A stretch of 64,000 nucleotides of DNA from Limnanthes douglasii subsp. nivea (Eukaryota > Streptophyta > Magnoliopsida > Brassicales > Limnanthaceae), in NCBI GenBank assembly GCA_036936605.1, contig JAUPFV010000001.1:345227081-345291080 (forward strand). The letters are read 5' to 3'. Of this stretch, positions 47,399 to 60,839 are shown piece by piece. The notes beneath the pieces were generated by a model, which saw only the letters and a program-made list of their open reading frames with translations, did no database searches and was not told where the DNA came from. Numbering within the stretch: position 1 is the first letter of the stretch; each line of letters starts with the position of its first letter. Both the position numbers and the translations under genes were made by a program.

Positions 47399-47993
47399 AT
47401 TAGGGATGTAGGGTGAGGTTCCAATTAGGAGGGAGAATTTTAGAATCAAACTCTGTATTTTAGAATCTAGCGCCTCTTTTTGCTTTTGGCGCCACTTTTT
47501 TGTTCAAACCTCATACTATATTAATCCAAATTTTTATTTTCCTTTAAAAAAAATTACGTTTTTTTAGATTCGAGAGATTTTAATTCAAATTATATTTTGT
47601 CTTGAATGATTATCTATAAATGATTAAAAAATTTACAAAGTTACACTCTTTCATAAATCTATAGGTGAGATCACGTCCGTTCAAGAGAAAACCTTCTCAG
47701 GGAAATCTTTTTACCCAAAATATTCTTTCGCTTTCTAGAACCCTTTGCCACGACCAACCCACATTCATCGCGACCAAGGCCTCTTTGGAGAGAAACATCA
47801 ACTTTGTGTCTTGCCAATTGCTGATTACGGTAAAAGCCCCTGGAGTCGTGTGTGTATATATATATATTTATATATGGTCTTGTTTACGTGGAACTCTATT
47901 TCTGACCACCCACATTTAATTAACATTTCTAACATTAGCAACACAATTAATGATAAAAAAAAATAGAATAGACGTATTAAACATCATTAGCAT

Positions 47994-49267
47994 TAGAGCT
48001 GTCAATTTTGGACACGACCTGTAAACCCAACACGAACACGACCCGACATTTTAGGGTTAGAGACCCGATATTTCAGACCCGATGAAATTAAGACACGACA
48101 CGAACCCGACTCGAAAAAAAACGGGTCGGGTTCGGGTTGGGTTCGTGTCACCCGAAACTGACATGTAAAACCCGAAAAGACCTGTAAACCCGAAACTGAC
48201 CTGTAAAACCCGAAAAGACCCGTAAACCCGAAAAGACAGGTGAAACCCGAAAAGACATGTAAACCCGAAACAGACATGTAAAACCCGAAAGACATGTACA
48301 CTTGTAAAATAAAATACTGAAAACACTTAATAAAATAATATTATTTTAAAAATTTGACTTATAAATTAGAATACCAAAAATACTTATAAAACTTTATTAA
48401 TGAAATAATTTTATTTTTGATTTAAAATATATAAAATAAATAGTATACTTAAATAAGTATATGAGGGAGGATAAATGATGGTTCACATGTTTGCTATAAA
48501 GTTTTGAATTTTATTCTTCTTTTACGTATATTAATAAAGTTTTGAATCTTTCATCTTCTGTGTATATAGATTATAATATTAAGAATAAAAAATGGAAATA
48601 ATTTCTTATTTAACAGTTTTTTTATCTGATTCGTGTGAGTTTGCTAGATTTATTAATAGATATTGAATGCATTCAATCTTGTTTTGTGGGATGAATCGAT
48701 TTACAATTCTAGTGGTTATTTGATAAGAAGTGACAACTTAGTGGTTATTTGATATTTTCTGAAATTTATTTAATTTATCTCATGTATTTTTTTTCATGTT
48801 TAGATGAGATGGCAAACCCATCATCACCATATATTTTACGGTAAGATAACTTCACTGGTGATAGTAAAGCCGGTGTAAATATATCAAGTAAGCGTATCTT
48901 GACTTTATATAAATATAGTGGACCAATAAAATTTTGAAATGGGATGTAGCTCAAATGGTAGAGCACCCACTTTACATGCGGGAGGTACAGGGTTCGATCC
49001 CTTACATCTACATTTATTAAGTTTTGTCTTTTCCCAAAATTCGTGTCAAACAGGTCGGGTTCGTGTCAGACGGGTGTTTCGTGTTGGATACAATTTCGTG
49101 TCAAACAGGTCGGGTTCGGGTCTAACAGGTTTTTAACAGGTCGGGTTCGTGTCTTTGAACCTGACACGAATTTCGGGTTCGGGTCGGGTTCGTGTCACAG
49201 GTTCTAAAATTTCGGGTTGGTCAAACCCGACACGAACACGACCCGAAACCCGAAATTGACAGCCCTA
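47994..49267. mobile_element. 1,274-bp hAT-like element with subterminal repeats
   Basis: Ends TAGAGCTGTCAATTT...AAATTGACAGCCCTA (one mismatch in the terminal repeat) with a perfect 8-bp target duplication ATTAGCAT (47986-47993 and 49268-49275). The left subterminal part has repeated units of the form AACCCGAAAAGACATGT; the right has CGGGTTCGTGTC units. No transposase is encoded. A tRNA-like relic lies near the right end. Confidence 0.88.
48940..49012 (+). pseudogene. tRNA-Ala-like relic with anticodon TAC, inside a hAT element
   Basis: GGGATGTAGCTCAAATGGTA starts a cloverleaf-like sequence closest to plant tRNA-Ala (D arm, A-box, T-loop GGTTCGATCCC). The anticodon loop reads TTTACAT, so the anticodon is TAC (Val-type) where tRNA-Ala(TGC) has TGC. 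The first two acceptor pairs are lost, one anticodon-stem pair (30-40) and two T-stem pairs are mismatched or weak, while the G3:U70 pair is kept. It is therefore probably a pseudogene. Confidence 0.65.
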
Positions 49268-49275
49268 ATTAGCAT

Positions 49276-51245
49276 TCTAATTAAAAGCATAATTATGGGT
49301 TAATGGACATCGCGGTCCAATATTATAAGACCATCTCTAAACCTTGGTTTCCGTCTCGATCGAGGGTCGAGAATAGGTTCTAACCGTTGGTGTCGGTCCT
49401 AAAATAGGAGACTGGTTTACTATTTGGGTTCGATTTCGGATTCTAACGAACGCAAGATCGATATAGGTGAGAAAGAAATAGAGACGAAGCGAGTTTCAGC
49501 AAGAGAAAAGAGGAAAGAGGGGCGAAGGAAATGAATTAAATGCCATGTATAATTAATACTGTAGAATTATAAATGTAAGTAACAATTAATATTATAGAAT
49601 TATACATGTCATGTCATGTCATGTTAGATGAATAGTTAATTTATAATATAAATATAAATTTGATTATAATAAAAATACTTTAATTATAATATAAAATTTA
49701 ATGTATGATAAAAAAATTTAATTTGATTTATAAAATTGAAAGGTTTAAAATTTTAGAATTTATGAGATATGATGAGGTTTGCTTAATTTGATTGAATTTT
49801 TTTATGGATTGAAAATGGACTAATATAATAACTTATAAAATTAGATTTAAAAGTTATAGATTCATTATAAACTTAATTTTTTTTAAATAAACAAAGTTAT
49901 TAATATATTTTCATTTACGAAACATTTATGAAATTATGATCTACACGAACAATTCTAACGTAGATATTAATTTATCGTAAATAAAAATTAAACAAATAAA
50001 TTTATAGCATAAATTGAAAATAAATAATTTTGTACAAAAATCAAAAATATTAATATTAATTATTAATTAATAATATAAGTTAAATTTTTATTATAGAATT
50101 AGTAAATTTAGGATGATAATGTAAATATTGAGAGAGTGAGATAGATTGAAAAATAAAAAAGTGAGATGAATAGTTAAAAGATAGTGGAATTGTTTAAGTT
50201 CAATTTTTTATATTAAAAATCTTCGAAATAGTAAAGTAACGGTTAAAACGGTGTGACAGATCTATAAATAAATTGAGGTTTCGGACCCGACCAGATTTTC
50301 GAAGAGACCTACTATTAGAGATATGAAAGCGGAAATCTATTACATATTATTACCGCTATGAACATAGGAACAAAGATATTTTATTAGTTTCCTTTAGATA
50401 ATAATCTAAGTGGTCAAAATGAGATTTTTTCCATACTATTACCACGATATTTCCAACATAAAAACGAGATCTTTGTTATTTATTTTAGTGTAATTGGATC
50501 GAGTAGTCGACCAATTTAATCACGATACATTATCAAACAAGTCGTACAGTGCGGAGTGCACGTTTGTTAGATTAGATCATGATTAGCGGGGCTAAAGGAC
50601 GGAACCCCTTGCGGGGTCCAAGAGACAGAACCCCTGGCTGGGATCGAGCTGATTTTATCCAATTGAAATTTTTGTAGAACCCCAAAAATATTTCAATAAA
50701 AAATTGTTTACAAGACTTCAGAGATTATCCGGAAACGAAACACTGTTTTCTACCGTCTTCAAGTTCGCTATAATCACCATAGTCCATAATTCTCTCGATA
50801 CAGCGTGTAAAGTTATTTGCAAATAGAGGAAGAGCTCGATCTTCTTAAATATGTGCTCTCTTTAATACAATTATGAGTATAATTAAGACTGTCACTCTAT
50901 ACATGTAAGCTTTTTATTGCGACTATGATTATCGTTTTGTATATGATTTAAATACCTCTTTGTCAATATGATTGAAGGTAATGGAAGCCAATACTGCGAC
51001 ATCATAGGAATATAATGTGATTTATTTTCACTGGTCAGCTGATAAAATTGATATCGTTTATATAGTGTTGAGCTTTTGAATCCAATTTTTGGTAAGTCTT
51101 CACATTTTTATTCGATAGAAGAGCTTTCTCTAGAGTGTTTTTGCATGTGCCTAAGCTTTTTTGCTTGGAAGTGTTCAAGACTAAACTATGTCTGACGTGT
51201 CTGCCTTGATGACAACCGGTGCCAATATGGCCATGGTGTATGCCA
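49276..51245. other. AT-rich spacer with a possible LTR scrap
   Basis: Mostly AT-rich without coding signal. A GC-richer patch at 50590-50660 (GGAACCCCTTGCGGGGTCC and repeated GACAGAACCCC) looks like part of an LTR, but I see no second copy in the window. The last part may be the 3' flank of CPN60A2. Confidence 0.4.
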
Positions 51246-51571
51246 GTATGCTCCATGGTGACACATGACCCGCAGTCACGATTGTCGATTTACCAATGAT
51301 ATCATAATATGCCATGTCAAACGCAAACAAAATTGATACAGGAAATGAAAAGATACATTCTAAATGATATCATAGCACTAATCAGTATTCCTAAATCAAA
51401 ATTTATGTATAGAACCTCGTGATTTGTAGTTTCTTTGACAACAAGGTATACTCCTTTTGCTATCCCACCAGACAGACACTAGCGTAAACATTTACTGTAC
51501 TAGTATAGCTAATTTCTTTCTTTTGTTGATCTAGAGGCTCAATCAAGCTCTTCAAGTTTACCCTTTTTCTT

Positions 51572-54500
51572 TCAAGGAGTTATTCCGGGAACATAAGGGA
51601 TAGATGGCTTGGGGGTTTTAATTTTGTCTACCATAACAGCTTGGGTTGTTAGAACAACTCCGGCAATAGATACTGCGTTTTGAAGAGCACACCTTGAAAC
51701 CCTACAAGGATCTGCAACTCCAGCTTCTAGAAGATCTCCGTATTTACCTGTCATGGCATCGTACCCACTTCGCCAATCCAGTCTTCTTGTCTTCTCCACA
51801 ACAACATCTCCGTCCACCCCAGCGTTTCTTGCAATCGACAATGTAGGTGCCACAAGTGCCTGCCAATCGAATATAACACTTTTAAAACGAAAACAAAAAA
51901 GAAAAGTACTTTTTCCTCGTGAACTAGATACGTTTTCATTCGTACAACAAAGAGATTAAAGTTCTTGTCTAACCTTTGCTATAATATCAGCACCAATCTG
52001 CTCGTCTAAGTCATCCATAGAGTTTTTTATGATTGGAATCTCTTCTAAGAGATGTATGTACGTGGCACCACCTCCAGGAACTATCCCTTCATCCATGGCC
52101 GCAAATGTGGAATTTTTAGCATCCTCAATCCTGAGTTTCCTATCCTCAAGCTCCGTCTCACTATGAGCTCCTACCTATAATTACGAGTACACCAACCTGT
52201 TTAATGACTAGCAAATTTAAACCATATGAAGAATGTAAACTCATTGCTAAATGACCTTAATGAAGAGACAAGTTTGTTGATTCCTTTTTTTTAAACTAAA
52301 ATGAAACAAAACGCTATCATGAACAAGTTAAACTTTCTAAACTCGGAAAACAAGAGAAGACTCAAGTAATTTTCTAACTAATTCTTTGATTCCTTATTCC
52401 AACCAAAAAAAGTTATGAATATAACCAGCCAAAAAATGGAAACCCATAGTTCCAGCATTTCAATCAATCACTGAGCTTTGACAAAAAGACCGAGTAGAAA
52501 GCAAAAATTAAAATATCTGATAAGGGTGATTATGTATCATAATTATATCACAAACCTTAATTACAGCCACACCTCCTGAAAGTTTAGCTATTCTCTCTGA
52601 AAGCTTTCTTGAGAGAGTGGCGTTGTCTGTTTCAGCTAGGTCTTTCTTTATCTGCAAAATTCTAGCCTGAATTTCAGCTTTAGTTGATGGGTCTGCAACG
52701 ATGGTGGTTGAATTGCTTGTAATGGTTATTTTACGTGCAATGCCAAGCTGATCTGAGGTAGCCCCGAAGAGACTCAAACCCAAGTCACCAGCTAGAAAAT
52801 CAGCACCTGCTTATTGCGAATCAAAATTATATATATTAGCCAAATCTAATATCAAGAATCATTCTCTGCAACAACCATGTTATGAACATAAGAAATCACA
52901 TGAAAAATATTATAAGATTTTTTCACTCCTCTAAATACATTTGGTAATGCACTTGATGCAATAACTAATACCACAAGATCACATGGAAAAACTTATATCG
53001 CATGTGATTAGCTTAAGATATATACTGAATATCAGGGGAAAATGAGAAAAACTGAATGACTGAAAAAAAAACCAATCAGCATCTAGAAATAGTTATCAAT
53101 AGTGTAAAAGCTGTTAAATGCCTCGGGAGTACAAGATATATAGGTGTATGTGTATATATACAAACAAGAGCTCATTAATGGATATATGTCAAGTTTCCAA
53201 ACACGATCCTTACCAGTCATAAGAGCGATGTCTTGCAATACAGCCTTCTTTCCCTCATGAAAACCAGGGCACTTGACAACAGCAACATTGATTAAACCTC
53301 GCTTTTTGTTTACCACTAGCGTCTCCAAGACGTCACGTGAGATATCCTCAGCAATAATTAGCAGGGGAACACTAAGTTGGCTAGTTTTTTCAAGTAAGGG
53401 AACTAGCTCTTCGACCGATGAAATTTTTTGATCTGTCACAAGCACTCTAGGTTTATCGAATTCCACAAGAGATTTTTCTTGGTTCGTAATGAACTGGGAC
53501 GACATATAACCCTTGTCGAACTGGAGAAACATAAACATCTAATAGTGAGATAAAAAAAATTGAAAAAAAAAAAAAAACTGCAACAGAGAACATGAAACAC
53601 CGAAAAATAATAATTATGTTTTTTTTTATATTTTCTTGCTTTCCCTTTCTACTTATGTTTTTTTGTGTCTTTGGAAGCATGAGACAGTCATCTCAAGTAT
53701 TTGAAGCTCATAAGAAAGATCATATGCTAAATACAATTAGAAGCAGAAGCATATTTCAAGCAACTCTTCTGATAACAATAACATGTACAGATATCCTAGA
53801 GTCTAGGACCTAGACTTGGTTGCAACCAAAAAACAAATAACTGAGATAATAGTTAAGTGTGTGAACTGAACTCCATAAAGACTGTTAAAGGTTACAAGAG
53901 ATCGATATAAAATCTCTAAAAGTCTAAAATCTGAGATTCAGGTTGCTTCACTGTTCCTAAGACTCAACGTTTTATCTATATCAAAAGAAACCATACCTTC
54001 ATTCCCTCCTCAATTATAACAAAGGTCTCAAAAGATGAGGATGATTCAATAGATATTACTCCATCAGGGCCAATTTTTTCGACCGCATCAGCAATCAAAT
54101 TTCCTATGAACTCATCATTTCCGGCAGAGATTGAAGCTACAGCTGCGAATAGGAAGACAGGCTTCAAGGTTTGTTATAACAAAAAAAAATAGTTGTAGAA
54201 GATTTGGCCGAGGAATATAACTTACCTTTAATATCATTCTTCCCTTTGACAGGAATACTTTTTTCCTTCAAAACCTCGACCAACTCTTTAACAGTCTTGT
54301 CCATTCCTTTCTTCACGGAGACAGGATTCGCCCCGAACGAAACTGATAACAACCCGGCTTTGATCATTGCTCTGGCCAAAATTATTGCCGTAGTAGTGCC
54401 ATCCCCAGCCAAATCATTCATTCTGCTTCCAACCTACAAACAAGGAACTCCAAGATGTAGACATATGGTATTTGTGAAATTTATTTTGATTAAACACTGC

Positions 54501-55463
54501 GAATAGTAGAGTTTAACAACCATATATAACCTCTTGGATTAGCATAGCTCCAGCGTTCTCAATTGCATCAGCAAGTTCTATGGACCGAGCGATTGTAACT
54601 CCGTCATTAATTACTTTTAGTTTGTCGGATTCAGAGAGAACAACATTACGTCCTGTAAGATTCAAATACAAGTCATTCAAAAGCTGAGGGTCTAGAGCCC
54701 CTTCAACAGAATAACAGAAAGACTAGTGTAATAATCCAGCATCTGCAGAAGAAGGCCTCCACTTCTTGTTCAGATGAAACATTACATAAACGGCCAGCTT
54801 TCATATTGTAAGTGCTTAACTCTTAACTCATGGAGTACTTATATACATAGCCAATCAGTACAAAGGTACTTGATTTTCAGAACACTAATAAGAAGAGCAC
54901 AATGATTTAGATTAACGAATTCGAATTCCAAACGCCCTATGAACTATATCTAACTGCTAGGCATCTCGAATCCCATGAGCTATATAACTAAAAGCGAGCC
55001 AAATGGTCTAGAGTCTGCAGAAGTAGGCAATTACTCCATGTTCGGATGCAATAGCACATGGAAAACTTAGAACAATAGTAAACCACTAGAGTACTACACT
55101 AGTCTACGCCAAAATAAGAAAATAGCAGCAACAAAAAGAAGAGAGTTTGTTTTATTATTACATACCTTTAGGTCCTAAAGTAACAGAAACAGCATCAGCT
55201 AACTTATCAATCCCAATTTGTAAGGCGTTTCTGCAATCTCTCCCATATGATATTTTCTTTGGTCCGGCTCTAACCACTACCATCTTCCTCGCCAGTTGCA
55301 GTTGGGTTCTCTTCTTCCCATTGAAGCTCTACAACAATGATTATCGAAATTGTGAGGATGCTACTAGCAAGTGCATTCATAAAGTTAGAGAGAGAAGGAG
55401 AGAGCTTACTGGGTACAGAGAGATACGAAAAGAGAGTGATGAAGAAAATGTGGCAGCAAACAT
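51572..55463 (-). CDS. CPN60A2: Plastid chaperonin-60 alpha subunit 2
   Basis: Chloroplast Cpn60 (GroEL-type) subunit of the alpha-2 type, the form needed for embryo development in Arabidopsis. Nine exons join in frame with GT-AG introns: 55463-55410, 55328-55166, 54652-54531, 54433-54226, 54142-53997, 53520-53214, 52806-52556, 52174-51974, 51859-51572, total 1,740 bp, 579 residues. The first intron lies within a Ser/Arg-rich transit peptide ([12 protein letters not shown]). Chaperonin motifs: [47 protein letters not shown] (nucleotide binding), [65 protein letters not shown], and [18 protein letters not shown]. The end [11 protein letters not shown], without the acidic tail of the beta type, fits alpha 2. 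No damage is seen. Confidence 0.95.
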
Positions 55464-55470
55464 TTGAGAA

Positions 55471-57540
55471 GAAAGATGGGAGGTTTTAACTTCTTTTAAA
55501 ATCCCTGCTTTTAGGCTCCGCTTCGAGCTTCAAAGGGTTTATGGCACTTGCTGGGTTTCAATGCCGCTGTTTAAATTCGATTACCGAACTGTAATTTTTC
55601 TTCGCTCTATTATTGGGAATGGTATATATATATATTCGGAAAAATCCGTTGTTTTGGGTTTTAAAAATTACTGGTGAATTTATTTATTTTTGACAATTTC
55701 ATCACAGAATCCTATAAATAGAAAAAATTATTGCATGAAGTTATCATTTAAAAAAAATTGCAACTTCTCTATAATATAACTTTTTTAAAAAAAAATATAA
55801 AAAAACTAAAACTAAAAAAATATAACTAAGAGTATCATTATTAATTAAAATGTTACTTTTACTTTCAAAACGACATAACCATAACACTTAATAACTTATT
55901 TGCAAAAAGAAATATTTACATCTTAGTTATTAGAAAGTTTCTCAAATCATAATGATTATTCTATTTTACTTTAAATTGATATTGTTAGATACTCGTCTCG
56001 AAACCCCCAATCATCAAAACACATTCTTCCCATGCTACCGGTATCGTTGCTAGTAGTAGTAGTGGTGTGAAGTTTAGGAAGAAAACAACTTGGGTATGTT
56101 AAAACTTTAATGTGAATCCTAAAGATAATACAAGTTAGTGTAAATTTTAGAAAAAAACATATAGTTATAAGGATGAAAAACAACTAGCGGGACTAGGGGT
56201 ATGTCGAGACTCTTAGCTAAGCACAACTTTTTTTATCCTTTTTTTTTTAAAAAATGAATAAAATCATAGATATTCAAATTTGGAATGCATTTGTTTTTAA
56301 TAAAAATACACATATAAAAGAAACTATACTATATGTTGGTATTTCACAACCATTAGGTTTTGACGACAATTGGAGATATGATACTTGGATGCATAAAAGG
56401 GTCAACCCAAGAGCCATACGCATCCAACGTAGCTATATGAGGTCAGAAATTGTTGAATATTATAAAGAACAAAACAAATCATTCATGATACTAAATATAC
56501 TTTATTATGAAATTTTTCTTTGACTAGTGATATAACAATATATCGTGATTTTGATATGATGTGTGTTATTGTACATTAGATGAATTCTGAATGGATACTC
56601 CAAAAAAAATTGTGTATTTTAAGTTTACTAGGAAGCTCATTGTTGTTGTAATTAGAGATAATATGTTATCGTGTATGAAAGATTTTAAAATTAAAAATAA
56701 ATTTGGTTAATTTTGTTCGATAATGCATATGCGAACTGTTTAACTATTGAGTTATTTAAAGATGACCACAAACTTGATTTTTCTCGGATGTTTCACACTA
56801 GATATTTATGTCATATACTTTAATTGATTGTAAAAGATAGAATAAGTATGATATCTAATGATTATATCTAGTTATACAACACGAATGTAACAAACTACTT
56901 AACATAAATAACCATTTTGGTGTAACAAGAAGTAACTGAATCTGGTTTAATAGAAGAATTATCTTACCGTTATAACTGTCATCTTATACGACATAACATA
57001 TTTAAAAGCTCAAGTACAGGTTGTCAACCTCTTGGCTACTATAGACTTTAGTTCAGTTGTAGTACTTTAGTCTGAAGTAGCGCTAAAAAAACCTTTAGGC
57101 CATAAACTCGGTCAACTTTACTAATTATATTTCCTCTTGTACCAATAAATGCATTTACCTAAGTTTTTTTTGCAGCTGAACCTGCTTGGTTTGACCAATG
57201 GCTTCCTAGATGAAACAATCAATACCTCGGATAATGTGATTATAGTATAAACAATTATTTTGACTTAAACAAGGCTTTTAGACTGATGCATTCAATACCT
57301 TAGCTGAAGAAACTGATGCCTTGACAATTCTTAGACCTATACGATTGATATCTGAATGACGTCTAAGTATACTCAACTGAATCACTCAATCAATTTTTCT
57401 TTGCTCAACCAATTCAGAACCATACTTTCACATGTGTTTTCAAAGAGGTATGAATTGTTCAGTTCAAGTTGTCTACATGACTTAAAGAGTTATTGACAAT
57501 TTAAGATACATACCAAAATCAATCAAAACTTTCTTTTTAT
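55471..57540. other. Upstream region of CPN60A2 and AT-rich spacer
   Basis: Probably holds the CPN60A2 promoter in its first few hundred bases; a specific box cannot be singled out. The frame 56254-56523 (+) encodes 90 residues with no family resemblance and is not called as a gene. Confidence 0.45.
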
Positions 57541-57689
57541 AAGGATGTTATATGAATAAGGGTTTACATTTAGAGGTGAAGATGACAGACTTAGGGTCGC
57601 ACATAGCTTATTAGTTATTTTAAAATTCTATAGAATTAACAGAGTTCTAGTTCTTAAAGTTTTTGTAGTGATAGCGGATGTGTCTAGTA

Positions 57690-58340
57690 TAGATAATAGT
57701 TCAACCATGTTGTGATATCTTTAGTTATGGCATTTGAGTGAAATATGCCTAGGTGAACTTAGCAAATAAGGTTTGTTGGATGGTAGCATAGTTTTTAGGA
57801 TTTTGTGAAATTTGTGTGTAGGGTAAAAGGAACAAGGTCAAGTTTTTTCCTAAAAACCTTATAACTAATGGTGTGCTTGAGTATGTTCATTCCGATATTT
57901 TGGGTCCGACACGAGAACCTACTATATATGGTGCAAGATACTTCATATCATTCATAGATGACTACTCAATAAAAGAATGGGTTGTACTTTTGAAGACTAA
58001 ATATGAATTGTTTGATGCTTTTAAGAACTTGAAGTCTTTGGTAGAGGATCATACACAAAAAATGTTGAAGAAGCTTCAGACTGATAATGGGTTTGATATG
58101 TTAACATCGACTTTAGTAGCTATAGTGTAAAGATTGGTGTTGATAGATACCAAACCGTGAATGGAACTCCCCAACAAAACGGGTTTTTTGAAAAAATAAA
58201 CTAAAGTTTACTAAAAAAAGGTTAACGGTATGCTACAAACAGCTCGAATGGGTTGAAGGTTATTGGGAGAAGTTGTGACTAGAACTGCATATTTTACTAA
58301 AGTTTATTTGTTTTACTATAAATCATAGTGGGAAATTTGT
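57690..58340 (+). pseudogene. Ty1/copia integrase relic
   Basis: The open part 57873-58130 reads LEYVHSDILGPTREPTIYGA, RYFISFIDDYSIKEWVVLLK and KKLQTDNGF, the copia integrase core with its D-x-D spacing. Upstream, LWHLSEICLGELSK with a stop and GLLDGS show the gag-pre-integrase zinc region, and downstream NGTPQQNGFFEK is the conserved TPQQNG motif. Stops and shifts occur throughout, and no LTR is found close by. Confidence 0.75.
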
Positions 58341-58471
58341 AAAGTGCTCGCAAAAACAAATCATCTCTTGCAAAGTTTATATTTTAAAAAAACTTGAGAT
58401 TTGGATTTTGAGACAATACAATATATTTGATAATATTAAGTTTGAGGGAAATTAATCACTGAACAACATTG

Positions 58472-58595
58472 ATTTTAGAGAAATAATCATAAATCATTCG
58501 TTTATATTCAAACAATAAGAATTTGATACTTCATCACAAATCATATCCTAATTGTGAGGATGATTATTTCCTCATGAAATCAATGTTTAACACAC
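58472..58595. repeat. Small inverted repeat
   Basis: AACATTGATTTTAGAGAAAT near 58473 is complementary to ATTTCCTCATGAAATCAATG near 58570, with AATAATCAT / ATGATTATT inside. A short foldback or MITE relic; no target duplication was defined. Confidence 0.4.
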
Positions 58596-58779
58596 TACAA
58601 ATACCAATGATTAATGCAAGCATGGTAAAACTATTTTTGATTGCCATCTTTTTTACTCTTGGGTGCAGTTAAAACCAGACATAACTTTTTAAGTATTGTA
58701 ACATTAAATTTGTATTTAAGTTATAATAAATTTTACTAAACACTAAAAGTAATATTTAGAAAATGAAAATATAACTCGA

Positions 58780-59470
58780 AAACGAAGAAGATGATTGGCT
58801 TTGCCTTTATTTAAGCTAACTTTATCTTCATTGCTATGGGAATTTTGAAATTTGGTTTCATAAAAACTGACCTTTTCATTAGCTTTGGCGTAGTGAAGAT
58901 GTTGCCAAAAACCTCATTATTCCAAGACTTAAGAACCACTTTAAGTCTTTTGATTTATTTTCCAAAAATCATGCAGTGAAGGACCACAAACCTGAATTTT
59001 CTAAAAATATTCAATGGTTTTATGGAGTTCAGGATGCTCTATCCACATATTAAGAAACTTAAAAGAAGTTTTATGCTTGTAGGAATTATTATCTAAAGAT
59101 ATAAGTAAAGAGTTATGGTCATAATTTTTTTTATTAAGGTGTTTAACTTGAATAATGTCAAAATAATGTCTAATTTTGTCATTAATGAGAACATGATCGA
59201 CTCTTATCGAATTCCTATTTTTGGTCCAAGTGAATGGAGATCCTATAAATCCAAGATCTTCAAGAGAATAGTCAGAGATGATGTTATTGAAGTCAAGACT
59301 TCGTAAACATAAAGTAGAGCATGCCAACTACTCTAAAGAATTAGTTATGCAATTAAAATCACCGATGAAAATCCACTTAAGTGGATTGCTGGATGAATTT
59401 CTTAAACTGTCCCAAAGAAGAAGCCTATTAAGTCTGGTATATTTCGCATAGATAACAGTGACATTAAATT
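58780..59470 (-). pseudogene. LINE endonuclease relic
   Basis: Minus-strand fragment of an L1-type ORF2: VIYAKYTRLNRLLLWDSLR, WIFIGDFNCI, an in-frame TAG, LDFNNIISDYSLEDLGFIGS, PFTWTKNRNS, RVDHVLINDKI, HNSLLISLDN, and further on WNNEVFGNIF. These are the last two thirds of the endonuclease domain and the linker to the RT, in the order seen at 24200-26000 in the larger LINE, but well diverged from it. Confidence 0.75.
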
Positions 59471-59662
59471 ATTTATTTAAGTTAGGGTGAGAAACTTTAA
59501 GGTGAGTAAGTTATTATTCATCACAAACTATATTATTTATTTAAGTTAGGGTGAGAAACTTTAAGGTGAGTAAGTTATTATTCATCACAAACTATATTAT
59601 TTATTTAAGTTAGGGTGAGAAACTTTAAGGTGAGTAAGTTATTATTCATCACAAACTATATT
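59468..59662. repeat. 64-bp tandem repeat, three units
   Basis: GTTAGGGTGAGAAACTTTAA occurs at 59481, 59545 and 59609, exactly 64 bp apart; the units look identical. It begins inside the LINE relic next to it. Confidence 0.92.
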
Positions 59663-60780
59663 GACCTTAAATTTATTCTACCACATGATCTATATTTTGT
59701 TGCTATAGTTAGCAAGGCCATTTTTGGACTTGAGATTTTTCATTATTTTATCAAGATTACTAACAAACATCATGGGTTTCTAGATGACCAATAACTCAAT
59801 TTTTTCAGTTTTAACTAAATACTTAATCCTTCTGATGGAGATTTTATTTCTTATACTTCTAATGTTTCAGTTTAATATTTAAACCATCATTTATCTTAGA
59901 GCCTCTAAGGTGGAGGGATGTAAATTTGACTTATTATAGTCGATTGTTTTATGAGAATTAGATAGTTTTTAGGTTTTAGCATTTTGGCTTTCTGATTTAT
60001 AACATTAAGCTCAGGGTCTATATTTCTTACTTTAAGGGTTAGGGTAGGTTAGATTTAGGGTTTTGGAGGCTGATTTTGGCCATTTTTCTTGCCGGTATCG
60101 GCTGGAAAATGACCGACACCGATAGGGTGCGTCCAGGTACTCCATTTGTGCGTTATACATACACCCATCTGTGAATTAAGTTATTTTGTTTAAAAAAAAA
60201 CTATATTTTTAAAAGAATAATGTCCCAATTTTTTTATAATTTTTTTTAAGTTTTCATCTATTTTATCTATGGTTATAATAACTTTTTAAAAAATGTTAAT
60301 TGTTTATATATTTTTGTGACTAACCTTATTAATTTTTTTAGTGTATTAATTTTATTTTTAATATTTGTTTATTATATTATTTATCTAGCATTTATTATTT
60401 ATTGACTCCGGTCATCTCATACCCGAAATATTTGATATTTTCGCAATCGTTTTCAATTTTTTTTAAATATTCATGTATTTAATTTCAAACGATTTATGTA
60501 TTTGAAATTTATTTAATGTGAATTTTTTTCTGAATTTTAATTTTTTTATTCTATTTATTCCAATTATAAGTTATTTAATGCGTGGGTTATAAGTTTTTTT
60601 AAATCTAAATGTTATTATCATAAAATCTCATTATAATGAATAAATAAATAAACACAATAAACAAAATAAATGATGGGATCAATTAAAACAAATTAAAAAC
60701 TTATTAATAAACCTAATTAAAATAGTAAATATAAACTTAAACTTTTTCAAGCAAATTAGAATAAACATTATTAAAAACAG
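59663..60780. other. AT-rich spacer
   Basis: No coding sequence or RNA gene is seen. The start may still be LINE-derived. Confidence 0.45.
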
Positions 60781-60839
60781 TATTGTTCTAATGTGCCTAA
60801 TGAGCCTAATGAGCTTAAAGCTATTATTGTTCTTGAAGC

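Noticed and set aside
49590..49625. CATGT short tandem repeat as a regulatory site
   Set aside because: A short simple-sequence run in AT-rich DNA with nothing beside it.
51035..51256. 73-residue minus-strand frame after CPN60A2
   Set aside because: Downstream of the gene's stop, His-rich by chance, no homology pattern.
59468..59662. Three regular repeats as a CRISPR array
   Set aside because: Units are fully identical without variable spacers; a simple tandem repeat in plant DNA.
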